DNA from: Dyadobacter sp. CECT 9275
Lineage (GTDB): Bacteria > Bacteroidota > Bacteroidia > Cytophagales > Spirosomataceae
Direction: 5' to 3'
Length of the DNA stretch: 64,000 nucleotides
Assembly: GCF_907164905.1 (NCBI RefSeq)
Contig: NZ_CAJRAF010000002.1
Location: 1,178,001-1,242,000 of the forward strand
Shown: positions 9,001 through 17,967 of the stretch, one piece after another
Layout of the letters: each line of letters starts with the position of its first letter
Position numbering within the stretch: the first letter of the stretch is position 1
Notes under the pieces: generated by a model
What the model saw: the letters and a program-made list of their open reading frames with translations, nothing else
The model's database searches: none
What the model was told of the DNA's origin: nothing
Made by a program: the position numbers and the translations under genes

Positions 9001-10966
9001 TCTGATCCCGATCATGGATGTGGAGCACGATTGTATCCTATCCAAGCAGGGAGACATCACGGTGGTATTTCAGGCAGATTTGCCTGAAATATTCACCCTC
9101 TCTGACCACGACTATGAGGCGTTTCACCAAACGTGGGTGAAAGCGCTCCGCGTGCTGCCAGCACATTCGGTCTTCTACAAGCAGGATTGGTTTGTCGACA
9201 GTCGCTATCAGCCGGACTTTTCCCGTGAAGACAAAAGTTTTTTGTCCATGCAAAGCGAGCGGCATTTCAACGAGCGGCCGTTTTTGGATCACAGCTGCTA
9301 CATCTTCATCACCAAAAAGCCAGCAAACCGGAAGGTTTCCAGCTCGCTGGTATCAAACCTGGTCAGGCCAACGCTGATGCCCGAGGAAACGATGGACGAG
9401 AAAGTATTGCAGGATCTGCATAGCTGTGTCGGCCAGTTCCGCCACATCATGGAAGACAGCGGATTTGTAAAGCTGCGCAGATTGAAAGACAATGAGCTTT
9501 GGAGCAGCGGCGCGAAGGCAGGAATCATTGAACAGTATTGTTACCTTTCCGGCAAAGGTGAGCCATTGATCAAGGATATGCAGTTTGATGAAAACATCCG
9601 GATCGGCAGCCAGCACTGTCAGCTCTACACGCTGGCAGATACCGAAGACTTACCGGCAACCTGCGGTTCGCAAAACAGCTTCGATCGGTACTCAACCGAC
9701 AAGACCAAATTTAGCATTGGGTACGCTTCCTCATTGGGCCAACTTTTGAGCTGCAACCACATTTACAACCAATACATTTTCATCGACGACGGGCCGAAAA
9801 CGCTCAGGAAGATGGAAACCAAAAGGTTGCGGCTCCAATCGCTGGCAGCTTATTCCCGAAAGAATGCGATTGCGCTCGACGCAACAAATGCATTTCTGAA
9901 TGAAGCTATATCAGGACAGCGGATGCCGGTGAGGGCGCATTTCAATCTGCTGGTTTGGACTGAAAAGCAGAAAGAACTCAACGAGCTGAACAACAAAGTT
10001 TCCGCAGCACTAGCCCAAATGGAAGCTGTCGCAAAAAAGGAGACAACTGGTGCACCCCAGATTTATTGGGCAGGCATTCCCGGCAACGCGGCGGATTTTC
10101 CAATGAATGAGACGTTTGATTGTTTCGCCGAGCAGGCTTCGTGCTTTCTGAACCTGGAAACAGGTTATCGCTCTTCGATCAGTCCGGTCGGCTTACGGCT
10201 AGGTGATCGGCTCACCGGAAAACCTGTTCACGTCGACATCAGCGATGAGCCAATCAAAAGAGGGATCTGTACGAACCGGAACAAATTCATTCTCGGGCCC
10301 TCCGGAAGTGGCAAGTCGTTTTTCACCAACCACATGGTCAGGAGCTATTATGAGCAAGGCTCGCATATTGTGCTGGTGGATGTGGGGCACTCTTACAAAG
10401 GCTTGTGTGATCTGGTGAATGGCTACTATTTCACATATCAGGAAACCAATCCAATCAAGTTTAACCCGTTCCATATCGCAGAGGGGGACTCGCTGGATAC
10501 TGAAAAAAAGGAAAGCATCAAGACGCTGATCTTGGCACTTTGGAAAAAGGACAATGAGGTTTTTAAGCGGAGCGAATATGTGGCTTTGTCCAATGCGCTG
10601 ACATTGTACTACGCCTACATTAATGAATACGAGGAATTCGCCTGTTTCAATACCTTCTACGAATTTCTGAGGGACGAGTTTGTGCCGATTCTGGACGAGG
10701 ACAAAGTCAAAGATAGGGATTTTGATGTGGCCAATCTTCTTTATGTTTTGCGGCCATACTACAAGGGAGGGGAATTCGATTACCTGCTGAATGCGACCGA
10801 AAACATCGATCTACTGAACGAGCGGTTTATCGTCTTTGAGCTGGACAACATCAAAGATCACCCAATCCTGTTTCCGGTCGTAACGATCATTATCATGGAG
10901 GTTTTCATCAGCAAAATGAGGAAGCTGAAAGGGATCAGGAAGATGATATTGATTGAAGAAGCCTGG
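8981..10966 (+). CDS. traG: TraG VirB4-like conjugation ATPase, exon 1
   Basis: Exon 1 encodes 662 residues of the TraG family ATPase that energises the conjugation channel. The N-terminal half is the TraG/VirB4 N-terminal domain. Walker A GPSGSGKS lies at 439-446, and the exon ends in Walker B, LIEEAW at 657-662. The group II intron starts directly after TGG (10964-10966). Joined to exon 2 (13343-13816), the product is 819 residues, normal for the family. Unspliced, the frame runs only seven residues into the intron (VRREAA-stop), which would remove the C-terminal ATPase core, so transfer should depend on splicing. Confidence 0.9.
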
Positions 10967-11555
10967 GTGCGACGAGAAGCCGCATAAGTGATTGTCTGGC
11001 AATATGACCAGACCCGCTGTTTCGTCAGCGGTAACCTACCGACACATGCATCGCTGGTAACGGTGGTGTGTGAAGCTGTCGGGACAATGCAGCCTTCCTG
11101 GAAAGGAGGAGCAAAAGCCGTGAGGCTGCGCAACTGTCCCTAGTATCAGGGGATATGGGTGCTAGGTTGAGTGGTATGGCTAACATAAGTGAACCGTCGT
11201 TTGAACCGCCGTAACTTCGAATAAGCCAAAGATACTGATAGGCTTTAACCCAAAATGGGACGCAGTCGGCTACCCCCGTCCATGCATGGGGTACACGAAC
11301 AAAGCACTGCCGGTGGATAGACGGGGCCTAACCCACTCATATGTCACTTATGCGGAACTCGGTAAGCCCGTATCGTTCCTGCACTTAGGGCAGGAAAGCA
11401 AACCGTAAGGCGAGCCGATAATGGTGCGGGTAGAGGATTGCAGAGAAAGCGAAAGCCATCTGATAATAAGATGGATAGGGGTTTAAATGTCACCCCACGC
11501 GAAAGCGGGCAGACTTCTGCATGGTAACTTATTACAATAACCTTACAGAACTTTC

Positions 11556-11563
11556 AAAGGAGG
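11556..11563 (+). promoter_or_regulatory. Strong Shine-Dalgarno of the intron-encoded protein
   Basis: AAAGGAGG lies 7 nt before ATG 11571. Almost no other gene in the window has such a site, since Bacteroidota rely little on Shine-Dalgarno pairing. It suggests that the intron came from, or also spreads in, a host that uses them. Confidence 0.75.
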
Positions 11564-11570
11564 AAAGCAA

Positions 11571-13232
11571 ATGAACGTAATTAAAAAGACGTGTGCGCCT
11601 GCCAACAAGGCCGAAAACTGGGACAGCATAGACTGGGCCAGTTGTGAGGCTGGTGTCCGAAAGCTGCAAGAGCGTATTGTAAAAGCTCAGAAAGAAGGCA
11701 AACATAACAAGGTGAAAGCCCTGCAATGGATGCTGACGCATTCGTTCCACGCCAAAGCTTTGGCCGTGAAACGAGTAACTTCAAACAAAGGTAAGAATAC
11801 AGCGGGTGTGGATGCAGTTCTCTGGTCTACGCCAAATGCAAAGTATCAGGCCATTACCGACCTGAAAAGACGGGGATACCAACCCCAACCGTTAAAACGG
11901 GTGAACATTGCCAAGAAGAACGGGAAGCTACGCCCTTTGGGCATACCTACCATGAAAGACAGAGCCATGCAGGCCTTACACCTGATGGCGCTGGAACCAG
12001 TGACGGAAACCATAGCTGACAGCCACTCGTACGGCTTCCGCAAGGAACGCAGTACGGCCGATGCCATGTCACTTTGTTTCAATCTGCTTTCAAAAAGGGT
12101 ATCGCCACAATGGGTATTAGAAGCCGACATCAAGGGATGCTTCGACCACATCAGCCATCAGTGGTTACAAAACCATGCGCCAACCGATAAGGTAGTGCTG
12201 CAAAAATGGCTGAAAAGTGGATTCATATTCGAAAAGAAACTATTCCCGACAGAAGAAGGCACTCCGCAAGGAGGTATCATTTCCCCTACTCTTGCCAATC
12301 TGACCCTGGATGGCTTGCAAGTCTTACTTGCAGAAAAATTCAGAAAGAGACAGGCTAATCTGGAATTGATTGTTCCAAAGATAAACCTTGTCCGCTATGC
12401 TGACGATTTTATTATCACGGGTACTAGCAGAAAGCAACTCGAAAACGAAGTGCTGCCCCTGATCAAGGATTTTCTATCGGAAAGAGGGTTAGAGCTCTCC
12501 ATGGAAAAAACCAAGATTACGCACATTACAGAGGGGTTTGACTTTCTTGGCTTCAACATCCGTAAATATGATAACGGCAAGCTTCTGATTAAACCATCCA
12601 AGGACAGCCTGAAGCGATTCTCCGAAAAAGTGGCGGCAATCATTGATGCCAATAAAACTAGTCGGCAGGACGTACTCATCAGGCAGTTGAACCCAGTTAT
12701 CACGGGATGGGCAAACTACTATAAAAGCTGTGTAGCATCCGAGACTTTCAGGAAGGCAGATTCACTGATATTCAAAAAGCTGTGGGCATGGGCTATGAGA
12801 AGGCACCCCAAAAAGGGCAAGTTCTGGGTCGCAAGCAAGTATTTCCGCAAAGTCAAGAACAGAAACTGGACATTCGCCGTCGATACACCTGACTTTAAGA
12901 GCAGAAACGAAGTGTTCTCTCTGAAAAGGTTGTACGACACAAAGATACTCCGCCACGTTCAGATTAAGCAGGAAGCTAACCCCTTCGATCCTGAGTGGAA
13001 ACCCTATTTTGACCAAAGGGAGGCATACAAGATGCTCGAATCCCTTGGGGGTAAGAAGTCGCTACTCCACTTGTGGAAGCGGCAAAAACGCACCTGCCCC
13101 TTCTGCGGCAAACTAATCGGACGAGAGATCCCCTGGGGTACTATTGCCCTGATGGAAGAAGGACAAAAGAGAAACTTCCTCGTTCATGATGTCTGTCGAA
13201 GAAGCTACCACCAATTAAAATTGAAGTTATGA
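11571..13232 (+). CDS. ltrA: Group II intron reverse transcriptase/maturase
   Basis: Protein of 553 residues encoded in intron domain IV. It has RT blocks with the catalytic YADD at 276-279 and the upstream SYGFRKERST and GTPQGGIISP motifs. The maturase X domain follows (NPVITGWANYYK), then a Cys-rich C-terminus (CPFCGK, later HDVCRRSYHQ) resembling an HNH endonuclease domain. The protein binds its own intron RNA, assists splicing and primes reverse transcription at the DNA target. No frame disruption is visible. The HNH domain looks somewhat degenerate, so second-strand cleavage is less certain than RT activity. Confidence 0.95.
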   Translation: MNVIKKTCAPANKAENWDSIDWASCEAGVRKLQERIVKAQKEGKHNKVKALQWMLTHSFHAKALAVKRVTSNKGKNTAGVDAVLWSTPNAKYQAITDLKRRGYQPQPLKRVNIAKKNGKLRPLGIPTMKDRAMQALHLMALEPVTETIADSHSYGFRKERSTADAMSLCFNLLSKRVSPQWVLEADIKGCFDHISHQWLQNHAPTDKVVLQKWLKSGFIFEKKLFPTEEGTPQGGIISPTLANLTLDGLQVLLAEKFRKRQANLELIVPKINLVRYADDFIITGTSRKQLENEVLPLIKDFLSERGLELSMEKTKITHITEGFDFLGFNIRKYDNGKLLIKPSKDSLKRFSEKVAAIIDANKTSRQDVLIRQLNPVITGWANYYKSCVASETFRKADSLIFKKLWAWAMRRHPKKGKFWVASKYFRKVKNRNWTFAVDTPDFKSRNEVFSLKRLYDTKILRHVQIKQEANPFDPEWKPYFDQREAYKMLESLGGKKSLLHLWKRQKRTCPFCGKLIGREIPWGTIALMEEGQKRNFLVHDVCRRSYHQLKLKL

Positions 13233-13267
13233 TGAGCTGGTTCCTACTTAGGAATTTTAAGTTACCT

Positions 13268-13301
13268 GAGCCGTATGAGGGGAAACTCTCACGTACGGTT
13301 C
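13268..13301 (+). ncRNA. Group II intron domain V
   Basis: A 34-nt hairpin starting GAGCCGTATG and ending CACGTACGGTTC around a GAAA tetraloop. This is the canonical domain V with the catalytic-triad stem. Domain VI, with its branch-point region, follows at about 13302-13340. Confidence 0.93.
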
Positions 13302-13342
13302 TTAGGGGGGAAAGCGGGAGTAATCCTGCTGACCTACCCGAC

Positions 13343-13816
13343 AAGGCGATCGCAAAAGAAGGCATGGCGGATTACATCAAATACCTTTTCAAAACGGTCC
13401 GGAAATATTTGGGCGAGGCGATTGTAGTTACTCAGGAAGTAGAGGACATTATCAGTTCTCCCGTAGTCAAGCAGGCCATTATTAATAACAGCGACTGCAA
13501 AATCCTGCTAGACCAGAGCAAGTATCAAAACAAGTTTGGCCAGATACAGGAACTGCTTGGCCTGACTGAAAAAGAGAAAACACTTATTCTTTCCGTAAAC
13601 AAAGCCAACGATCCGCTCCGGAAGTACAAGGAGGTTTTTATCAGTTTGGGAGGGACGCTCTCACGAGTGTATCGCACCGAGGTGAGCTTGGAGGAGTATC
13701 TGTGTTACACGACCGAAGAAAGCGAGAAAATCAAGGTGATTGATTACGCGGCTCGTTTCGGCAGCATGCAAAAAGGGATTGCGGCATTGGCAGAGGAGAT
13801 CAGATCAACATCATGA
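13343..13816 (+). CDS. traG: TraG VirB4-like conjugation ATPase, exon 2
   Basis: Exon 2 gives 157 residues beginning KAIAKEGMADYIKYLFKTVR, which follows directly on LIEEAW of exon 1 in the TraG family. It carries the rest of the ATPase core (VTQEVEDIISSP, and the NNSDCKILLDQ segment) and the C-terminal helices. The upstream part of the same open frame, 13229-13342, is intron sequence and not translated in spliced mRNA. The stop at 13814-13816 overlaps the ATG of the next gene by 4 nt. Confidence 0.9.
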   Translation, partial: KAIAKEGMADYIKYLFKTVRKYLGEAIVVTQEVEDIISSPVVKQAIINNSDCKILLDQSKYQNKFGQIQELLGLTEKEKTLILSVNKANDPLRKYKEVFISLGGTLSRVYRTEVSLEEYLCYTTEESEKIKVIDYAARFGSMQKGIAALAEEIRSTS

Positions 13817-14490
13817 GAAAGAACATTCTATTTTTCACATTGGCCTTCGCACTTGTCGCGACACCGGTCAAGGAAGCAGAAGCAGCGAATCCTTGGGCGG
13901 CGATTATCAAAGCAGCGATTAAAAAGGTAGTGAAGGCGGTCGATTTGATGATCCAAAGGCGGCAAAACAAGGTAATCCGGCTCCAAAATGCACAGAAAGC
14001 TATTGAAAACACAATGGCGAAACTGCAACTGGATGAAATCACCGACTGGGTAAAAAAGCAGCGGGATCTTTACAAAAAGTACTACGACGAGCTCAAAAAG
14101 GTCAAGGGAGTCATCGCTTATTACTTCAAGATCAAACAGATTGCTGACAAAAACTCAAAGTTGGTCGACGAATACCGAAGGTTTTGGGGATTGGTTTCCA
14201 ATGACAAGCATTTCACCACACAGGAGCTAGACTACATCTTCAAGGTGTATGTAGGCATCCTGGAAAATTCCTCCAAGAACGTTGACCTGCTGAAAATGAT
14301 TGTCGAGTCCTTCACGATGCAGATGACTGATGCTAAACGGCTTGAACTGATCGAAAATGCGGCTGACAAAACCGACCAGCTATATAATGACCTGACTAGG
14401 TTCAACCAGGAAAATGCGATGCTAAGTATCAGCCGGGCCAAAAGCCAGCATGAAGTGGGTGTGATGAAAAAGTTGTACGGGATCAACTAA
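13813..14490 (+). CDS. TraI-like conjugal transfer protein, paralogue 1
   Basis: Protein of 225 residues with an N-terminal signal peptide (FFTLAFALVATPVKEAEA) and a long, lysine-rich helical body with coiled-coil character. It belongs to the secreted helical proteins, about 210 residues long, found between traG and traJ in Bacteroidetes elements. Annotations vary between TraI (DUF4141-like) and, misleadingly, TerB-like. The role is probably periplasmic, similar to VirB5, but this is inference. It overlaps the traG stop and is the first of three related tandem genes. Confidence 0.65.
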   Translation: MRKNILFFTLAFALVATPVKEAEAANPWAAIIKAAIKKVVKAVDLMIQRRQNKVIRLQNAQKAIENTMAKLQLDEITDWVKKQRDLYKKYYDELKKVKGVIAYYFKIKQIADKNSKLVDEYRRFWGLVSNDKHFTTQELDYIFKVYVGILENSSKNVDLLKMIVESFTMQMTDAKRLELIENAADKTDQLYNDLTRFNQENAMLSISRAKSQHEVGVMKKLYGIN

Positions 14491-14498
14491 CCTGGATT

Positions 14499-15140
14499 AT
14501 GAGAACAGTCCTGATTATCCTGACCATGATTTTCATCAATACGAGCTTGCAGGCGCAAACATTCAAGGAATGGTTCCGGCAAAAAAAGACGCAGAAGAAG
14601 TACCTGATCGAGCAGATCGCCCAGTTGAAGATCTATTTGGAGCTCACAGAAAAAGGCTACAAGATCGCCAAGGAAGGCTTAACGATGATCGGCGACTTGA
14701 AAAGAGGTGAATTCAAACTGCATAAAAACTACTTCGATTCATTGAAGGTGGTCAATCCGAAGATTGCTGATCTACCGAAAGTTGAATGGATCGGGACATT
14801 TTACGGAGAGGTCAAAAGCGTGTGTAGCTCCTGCATTTCGAAACTCAGTCAAAGTGGGTATTTGACAAGCGATGAGCTGGCTTACCTGCGATCGGTTTTT
14901 GATCGTGTAACTGCGGACTCGGACAAAATCCAGACGACTATAAAAGAGATTACCAGTGACGGGAACCTGGCTATGACCGACAACGAGCGATTGAAAAGGA
15001 TCGACGAGCTTTACGATCAAATTCTTTTCAACTACACGTTTTCAAAGGCGTTTTGCAACGAATCCGCGGTGCTGGCAGCAGCCAGGATGAAAGAGAAAGA
15101 GGATGTGGTAACCGGCCGACAATTACACGGCGCAAATTGA
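14499..15140 (+). CDS. TraI-like conjugal transfer protein, paralogue 2
   Basis: Protein of 213 residues with a cleavable signal peptide (LIILTMIFINTSLQAQ). The body is helical, with the pattern ..LELTEKGYKIAKEGL..IGDLKRGEFKLH. shared with the next gene. Two close cysteines (CSSC, about residue 110) are absent from its neighbours and might form a disulfide in the periplasm. It is likely a periplasmic component of the transfer apparatus, by position and family resemblance. Confidence 0.65.
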   Translation: MRTVLIILTMIFINTSLQAQTFKEWFRQKKTQKKYLIEQIAQLKIYLELTEKGYKIAKEGLTMIGDLKRGEFKLHKNYFDSLKVVNPKIADLPKVEWIGTFYGEVKSVCSSCISKLSQSGYLTSDELAYLRSVFDRVTADSDKIQTTIKEITSDGNLAMTDNERLKRIDELYDQILFNYTFSKAFCNESAVLAAARMKEKEDVVTGRQLHGAN

Positions 15141-15146
15141 AACGCA

Positions 15147-15779
15147 ATGAGAATCGCCCTGATAGTACTTATAGCAATCGCGTTGGCCGTTCCGAACCAG
15201 ACAAAAGCGCAAACTCCCGAGGTAACTCAATTGATCTTAAACATCCAAAAGCTGAACCAGCTGCGGAAGATCCTCAAAGAATTGAAAGCTGGGTATGACA
15301 TTCTTTTTAAAGGTTATACGACGATTAAGGATATTTCCAAAGGAAACTTCAAGCTTCACGAGGCATTTCTGGACGGGTTGCTAGAAGTAAGCCCAGCTGT
15401 GAAACGCTACAAACGCATTGCAGAAATCGTGGATTTTCAATTGAAACTGGTTTCCGAATATCGAGCAGCGTTCGCACAATTCCAGTCAGGGAAGTACTTT
15501 AATAAGGACGAGCTGGATTATATGTCAAGGGTTTATGCCCGGTTAATCAACCAAAGCATTAAGAATCTGGACGCACTTACAATGGTGGTGACTGCCAAGA
15601 AAATGCGGATGTCGGATGATGAACGCCTGGCAGCAATCGACAAAATTCACGAAGAGATGCAGGATCAATTGATATTCCTGCGCCATTTCAATTCAACTGC
15701 CGCCACACTCGGCTTGCAGCGTGCCAAAGTTTTTGTGGAGGTAGAAACGAGTGCACACCTAAACGGCGTCAATCCATAA
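15147..15779 (+). CDS. TraI-like conjugal transfer protein, paralogue 3
   Basis: Protein of 210 residues with a signal peptide ending near QTKAQ. It shares with paralogue 2 the segment LKAGYDILFKGYTTIKDI..GNFKLHEAFLDGL and the late helix MSDDERLAAIDKIHEEM. It is followed after 11 nt by traJ. Three adjacent copies suggest duplication and specialisation within the channel. Confidence 0.65.
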   Translation: MRIALIVLIAIALAVPNQTKAQTPEVTQLILNIQKLNQLRKILKELKAGYDILFKGYTTIKDISKGNFKLHEAFLDGLLEVSPAVKRYKRIAEIVDFQLKLVSEYRAAFAQFQSGKYFNKDELDYMSRVYARLINQSIKNLDALTMVVTAKKMRMSDDERLAAIDKIHEEMQDQLIFLRHFNSTAATLGLQRAKVFVEVETSAHLNGVNP

Positions 15780-15790
15780 TCCAAAATTTT

Positions 15791-16912
15791 ATGAATGCAT
15801 TGATTAGAACCGCCTTAGTAGCGGTGATTGGCATCGCTTTGCCTCAAATGGCTTCTGCACAAGGGTATCCAGATCAGATCAGCGGACTGCATAGCGTGCT
15901 CGACAAGCTTTATGATGAAATGATGCCGATGTGCGCAAAGTTGATTGGCGTAGCCAGGGGAATAGCAGGGTTTGCAGCAATCTGGTACATAGCAGCGCGC
16001 ATTTGGCGACATCTTGCAAATGCGGAAGCCATCGACTTTTATCCTCTGTTCCGGCCATTTGCGATTGGGTTTGCCATTCTGATTTTCCCTTCGGTGTTGG
16101 CGATGATCAATGGGATCATGTCGCCGGTAGTCAACGCCACCGCTGCAATGGTGGATGGCTCGAATGAGGCAATCACCATCCTGTTGAAGAAAAAGGAGGA
16201 GGCAATTATGAAAACCAACGCGTGGCAAATGTATGTGGGCGCAGCGGGCAATGGCGACCGGGACAAATGGTATAAATACACGCACGGAAATGAGGAGCCT
16301 TCGGGTGAAGGAATTTTCGCAAGCGTAGGCAATGATATCAAATTCTCGATGGCCAAGGCTTCCTACAATTTTCGCAACTCTATCAAGGAGTGGCTGAGCG
16401 AGATTTTGCGGCTGCTGTTCGAGGCTGCTGCGCTTTGCATCAATACGCTGAGAACATTTCAGTTAATAGTGCTCGCCATCGTTGGGCCGATTGCTTTCGG
16501 AATTTCAGTTTTTGACGGGTTCCAGTTTACGTTAACCGGCTGGATTGCCAGGTACATAAACATTTTCCTTTGGCTGCCAGTCGCAAACATCTTCGGGGCC
16601 ATCATCGGAAAGATCCAGGAAATGATGCTGACGCTGGATATTAGTCAGGTTGAAGGTGCGGGTGATACCTTTTTCAGCTCTACGGACTTAGCCTATCTGG
16701 TATTCCTCATTATCGGTATTGTCGGGTATTTCTCGGTTCCTGCGGTTGCAGGGTTCATTATCCAGGCAGGGGGCGGAAACCCTTATCTGTATAAGGTAAC
16801 CACACTTTTCTCTCAAACGGCGACCGGTTTCGGCAACAGAGCATTTCCCGCTGGCGGTGGCTTCGGGTCACTACCGAGAAACACGGCGATGCCTAAATCT
16901 CAGAATTTTTAA
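15791..16912 (+). CDS. traJ: Conjugative transposon protein TraJ
   Basis: Protein of 373 residues with a signal peptide (ALPQMASAQG) and several membrane segments: about 60-76, 88-106, 205-240 and 265-285, and one near 300-320. TraJ is the VirB6-like polytopic inner-membrane protein of Bacteroidetes conjugation systems, forming part of the DNA path. The motif region QISGLHSVLDKLYDEMMPMC near the N-terminus is typical. It sits between the TraI-like genes and traK, the conserved order. Confidence 0.9.
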   Translation: MNALIRTALVAVIGIALPQMASAQGYPDQISGLHSVLDKLYDEMMPMCAKLIGVARGIAGFAAIWYIAARIWRHLANAEAIDFYPLFRPFAIGFAILIFPSVLAMINGIMSPVVNATAAMVDGSNEAITILLKKKEEAIMKTNAWQMYVGAAGNGDRDKWYKYTHGNEEPSGEGIFASVGNDIKFSMAKASYNFRNSIKEWLSEILRLLFEAAALCINTLRTFQLIVLAIVGPIAFGISVFDGFQFTLTGWIARYINIFLWLPVANIFGAIIGKIQEMMLTLDISQVEGAGDTFFSSTDLAYLVFLIIGIVGYFSVPAVAGFIIQAGGGNPYLYKVTTLFSQTATGFGNRAFPAGGGFGSLPRNTAMPKSQNF

Positions 16913-16923
16913 CCAATCATGTC

Positions 16924-17541
16924 ATGTTTACAAAAGCCAAAAATCTGGAAACAGCATTCCGGCATGTGCGCGGATTTACAATGCTGGTGGTGGTGGGCTG
17001 CATAGGTTTCTGCTGCTTTGCGATCTACAAAAGTTATCAGCTGGTGGATGAAACTCAGGACAAAGTCTACATCCTGGCAAGCGGAAAAGTGCTCGATGCC
17101 TATGCGTCTGAACGAAATGAAAATATTCCGGTCGAAGCCCGGGATCATGTGGCCACCTTCCACCGGTACTTCTTCACCCTCGACCCTGACGATAAGGTGA
17201 TACAATCCAATTTGGTAAGGGCTCTTTATCTGGCAGATGTCTCAGCCAAAGCTCAATATGAAAATTTGAAAGAGTCGGGCTACTACGCCAGCATCATCTC
17301 AGCGAACATTAGCCAACAGATCAGCATTGATACGGTGGAGGTGAAGACCGAAGATTATCCTTACCAATTCCGATGTGTTGCTTCCCAGCGCATCATTCGC
17401 TCCACCAGCATCGTCACCCGGCGATTAGTGACGGAAGGCTTTCTTAGAAGCGTGTCCAGAAGTGATAACAATCCGCATGGATTCCTGATCGAACGATGGA
17501 CAACGCTTGAAAACAAAGACATCAATGTTCAAAACCGATAG
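16924..17541 (+). CDS. traK: Conjugative transposon protein TraK
   Basis: Protein of 205 residues with a short cytoplasmic N-terminus (KAKNLETAFRHVRGF), one membrane anchor (about 20-40) and a periplasmic domain. It matches TraK, the VirB8-like assembly factor. The segment PVEARDHVATFHRYFFTLDPDD is the usual family core. It is followed after 3 nt by the traL-like gene. Confidence 0.9.
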   Translation: MFTKAKNLETAFRHVRGFTMLVVVGCIGFCCFAIYKSYQLVDETQDKVYILASGKVLDAYASERNENIPVEARDHVATFHRYFFTLDPDDKVIQSNLVRALYLADVSAKAQYENLKESGYYASIISANISQQISIDTVEVKTEDYPYQFRCVASQRIIRSTSIVTRRLVTEGFLRSVSRSDNNPHGFLIERWTTLENKDINVQNR

Positions 17542-17544
17542 CTT

Positions 17545-17967
17545 ATGTTTTACAATTTCAACAGACACAGACACATGGAGGCGGAAATGGCCGACAGTCT
17601 TGGCCGCAGTGTACCAGAACCAGCCAAGTTTCAAGGAAATCGGAAATGGGGACTTTGGAAAAGAATCACTGTGAGGTTGGCACGACTGCCGCTGAAATGG
17701 CAGCACGCGCTGTTAGTTGCGCTACTCTCGGGTGGAATCGGATACAGTTTTTCGCTGATCCTGCCCGACTATCAAATTGCCGCATTGTCAAGGGTCTTCA
17801 CAAACGATAGCAGAAACCAAAAGATAATCAAAGCGGCGACGCCAAGTCCTCGCCAGCAGGCTTTTGAAGCGTATGTCGACAGCTTAGAGCATGCACACGT
17901 CCGGGACAGCATTTATCAATCACAACAAACCGCAAAAGGTTATGCAGAACAAACCATACACCCGTAA
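17545..17967 (+). CDS. traL: TraL-like small membrane protein
   Basis: Protein of 140 residues with a basic, cytoplasmic first half (WGLWKRITVRLARLPLKWQ), one membrane segment near 57-75 and a charged tail. Position and topology match TraL, a small partner between TraK and TraM. Sequence similarity to better-known TraL proteins is weak by eye, so the call rests mainly on synteny. Its last 26 nt overlap traM. Confidence 0.65.
   Translation: MFYNFNRHRHMEAEMADSLGRSVPEPAKFQGNRKWGLWKRITVRLARLPLKWQHALLVALLSGGIGYSFSLILPDYQIAALSRVFTNDSRNQKIIKAATPSPRQQAFEAYVDSLEHAHVRDSIYQSQQTAKGYAEQTIHP

Larger units (their letters stand above)
10967..13342 (+). mobile_element. Group II intron inserted in traG
   Basis: Intron of 2,376 nt. 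It begins GTGCG, the group II 5' consensus, immediately after the Trp codon of traG Walker B, and ends CCTACCCGAC before AAG GCG ATC, where traG resumes. The first 600 nt form the ribozyme domain I-III region. Domain IV holds the reverse transcriptase/maturase gene, and domains V and VI lie at the 3' end. Every required part is present, so it is probably active for splicing and retrohoming. It lies in the same orientation as traG, as splicing requires. Confidence 0.93.

Noticed and set aside
12395..12703. Minus-strand frames within the intron-encoded RT
   Set aside because: They are reverse readings of a clear reverse transcriptase gene.
13229..13342. Upstream part of the traG exon 2 frame as coding sequence
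   Set aside because: It covers intron domains V and VI; the traG family text begins only at 13343.
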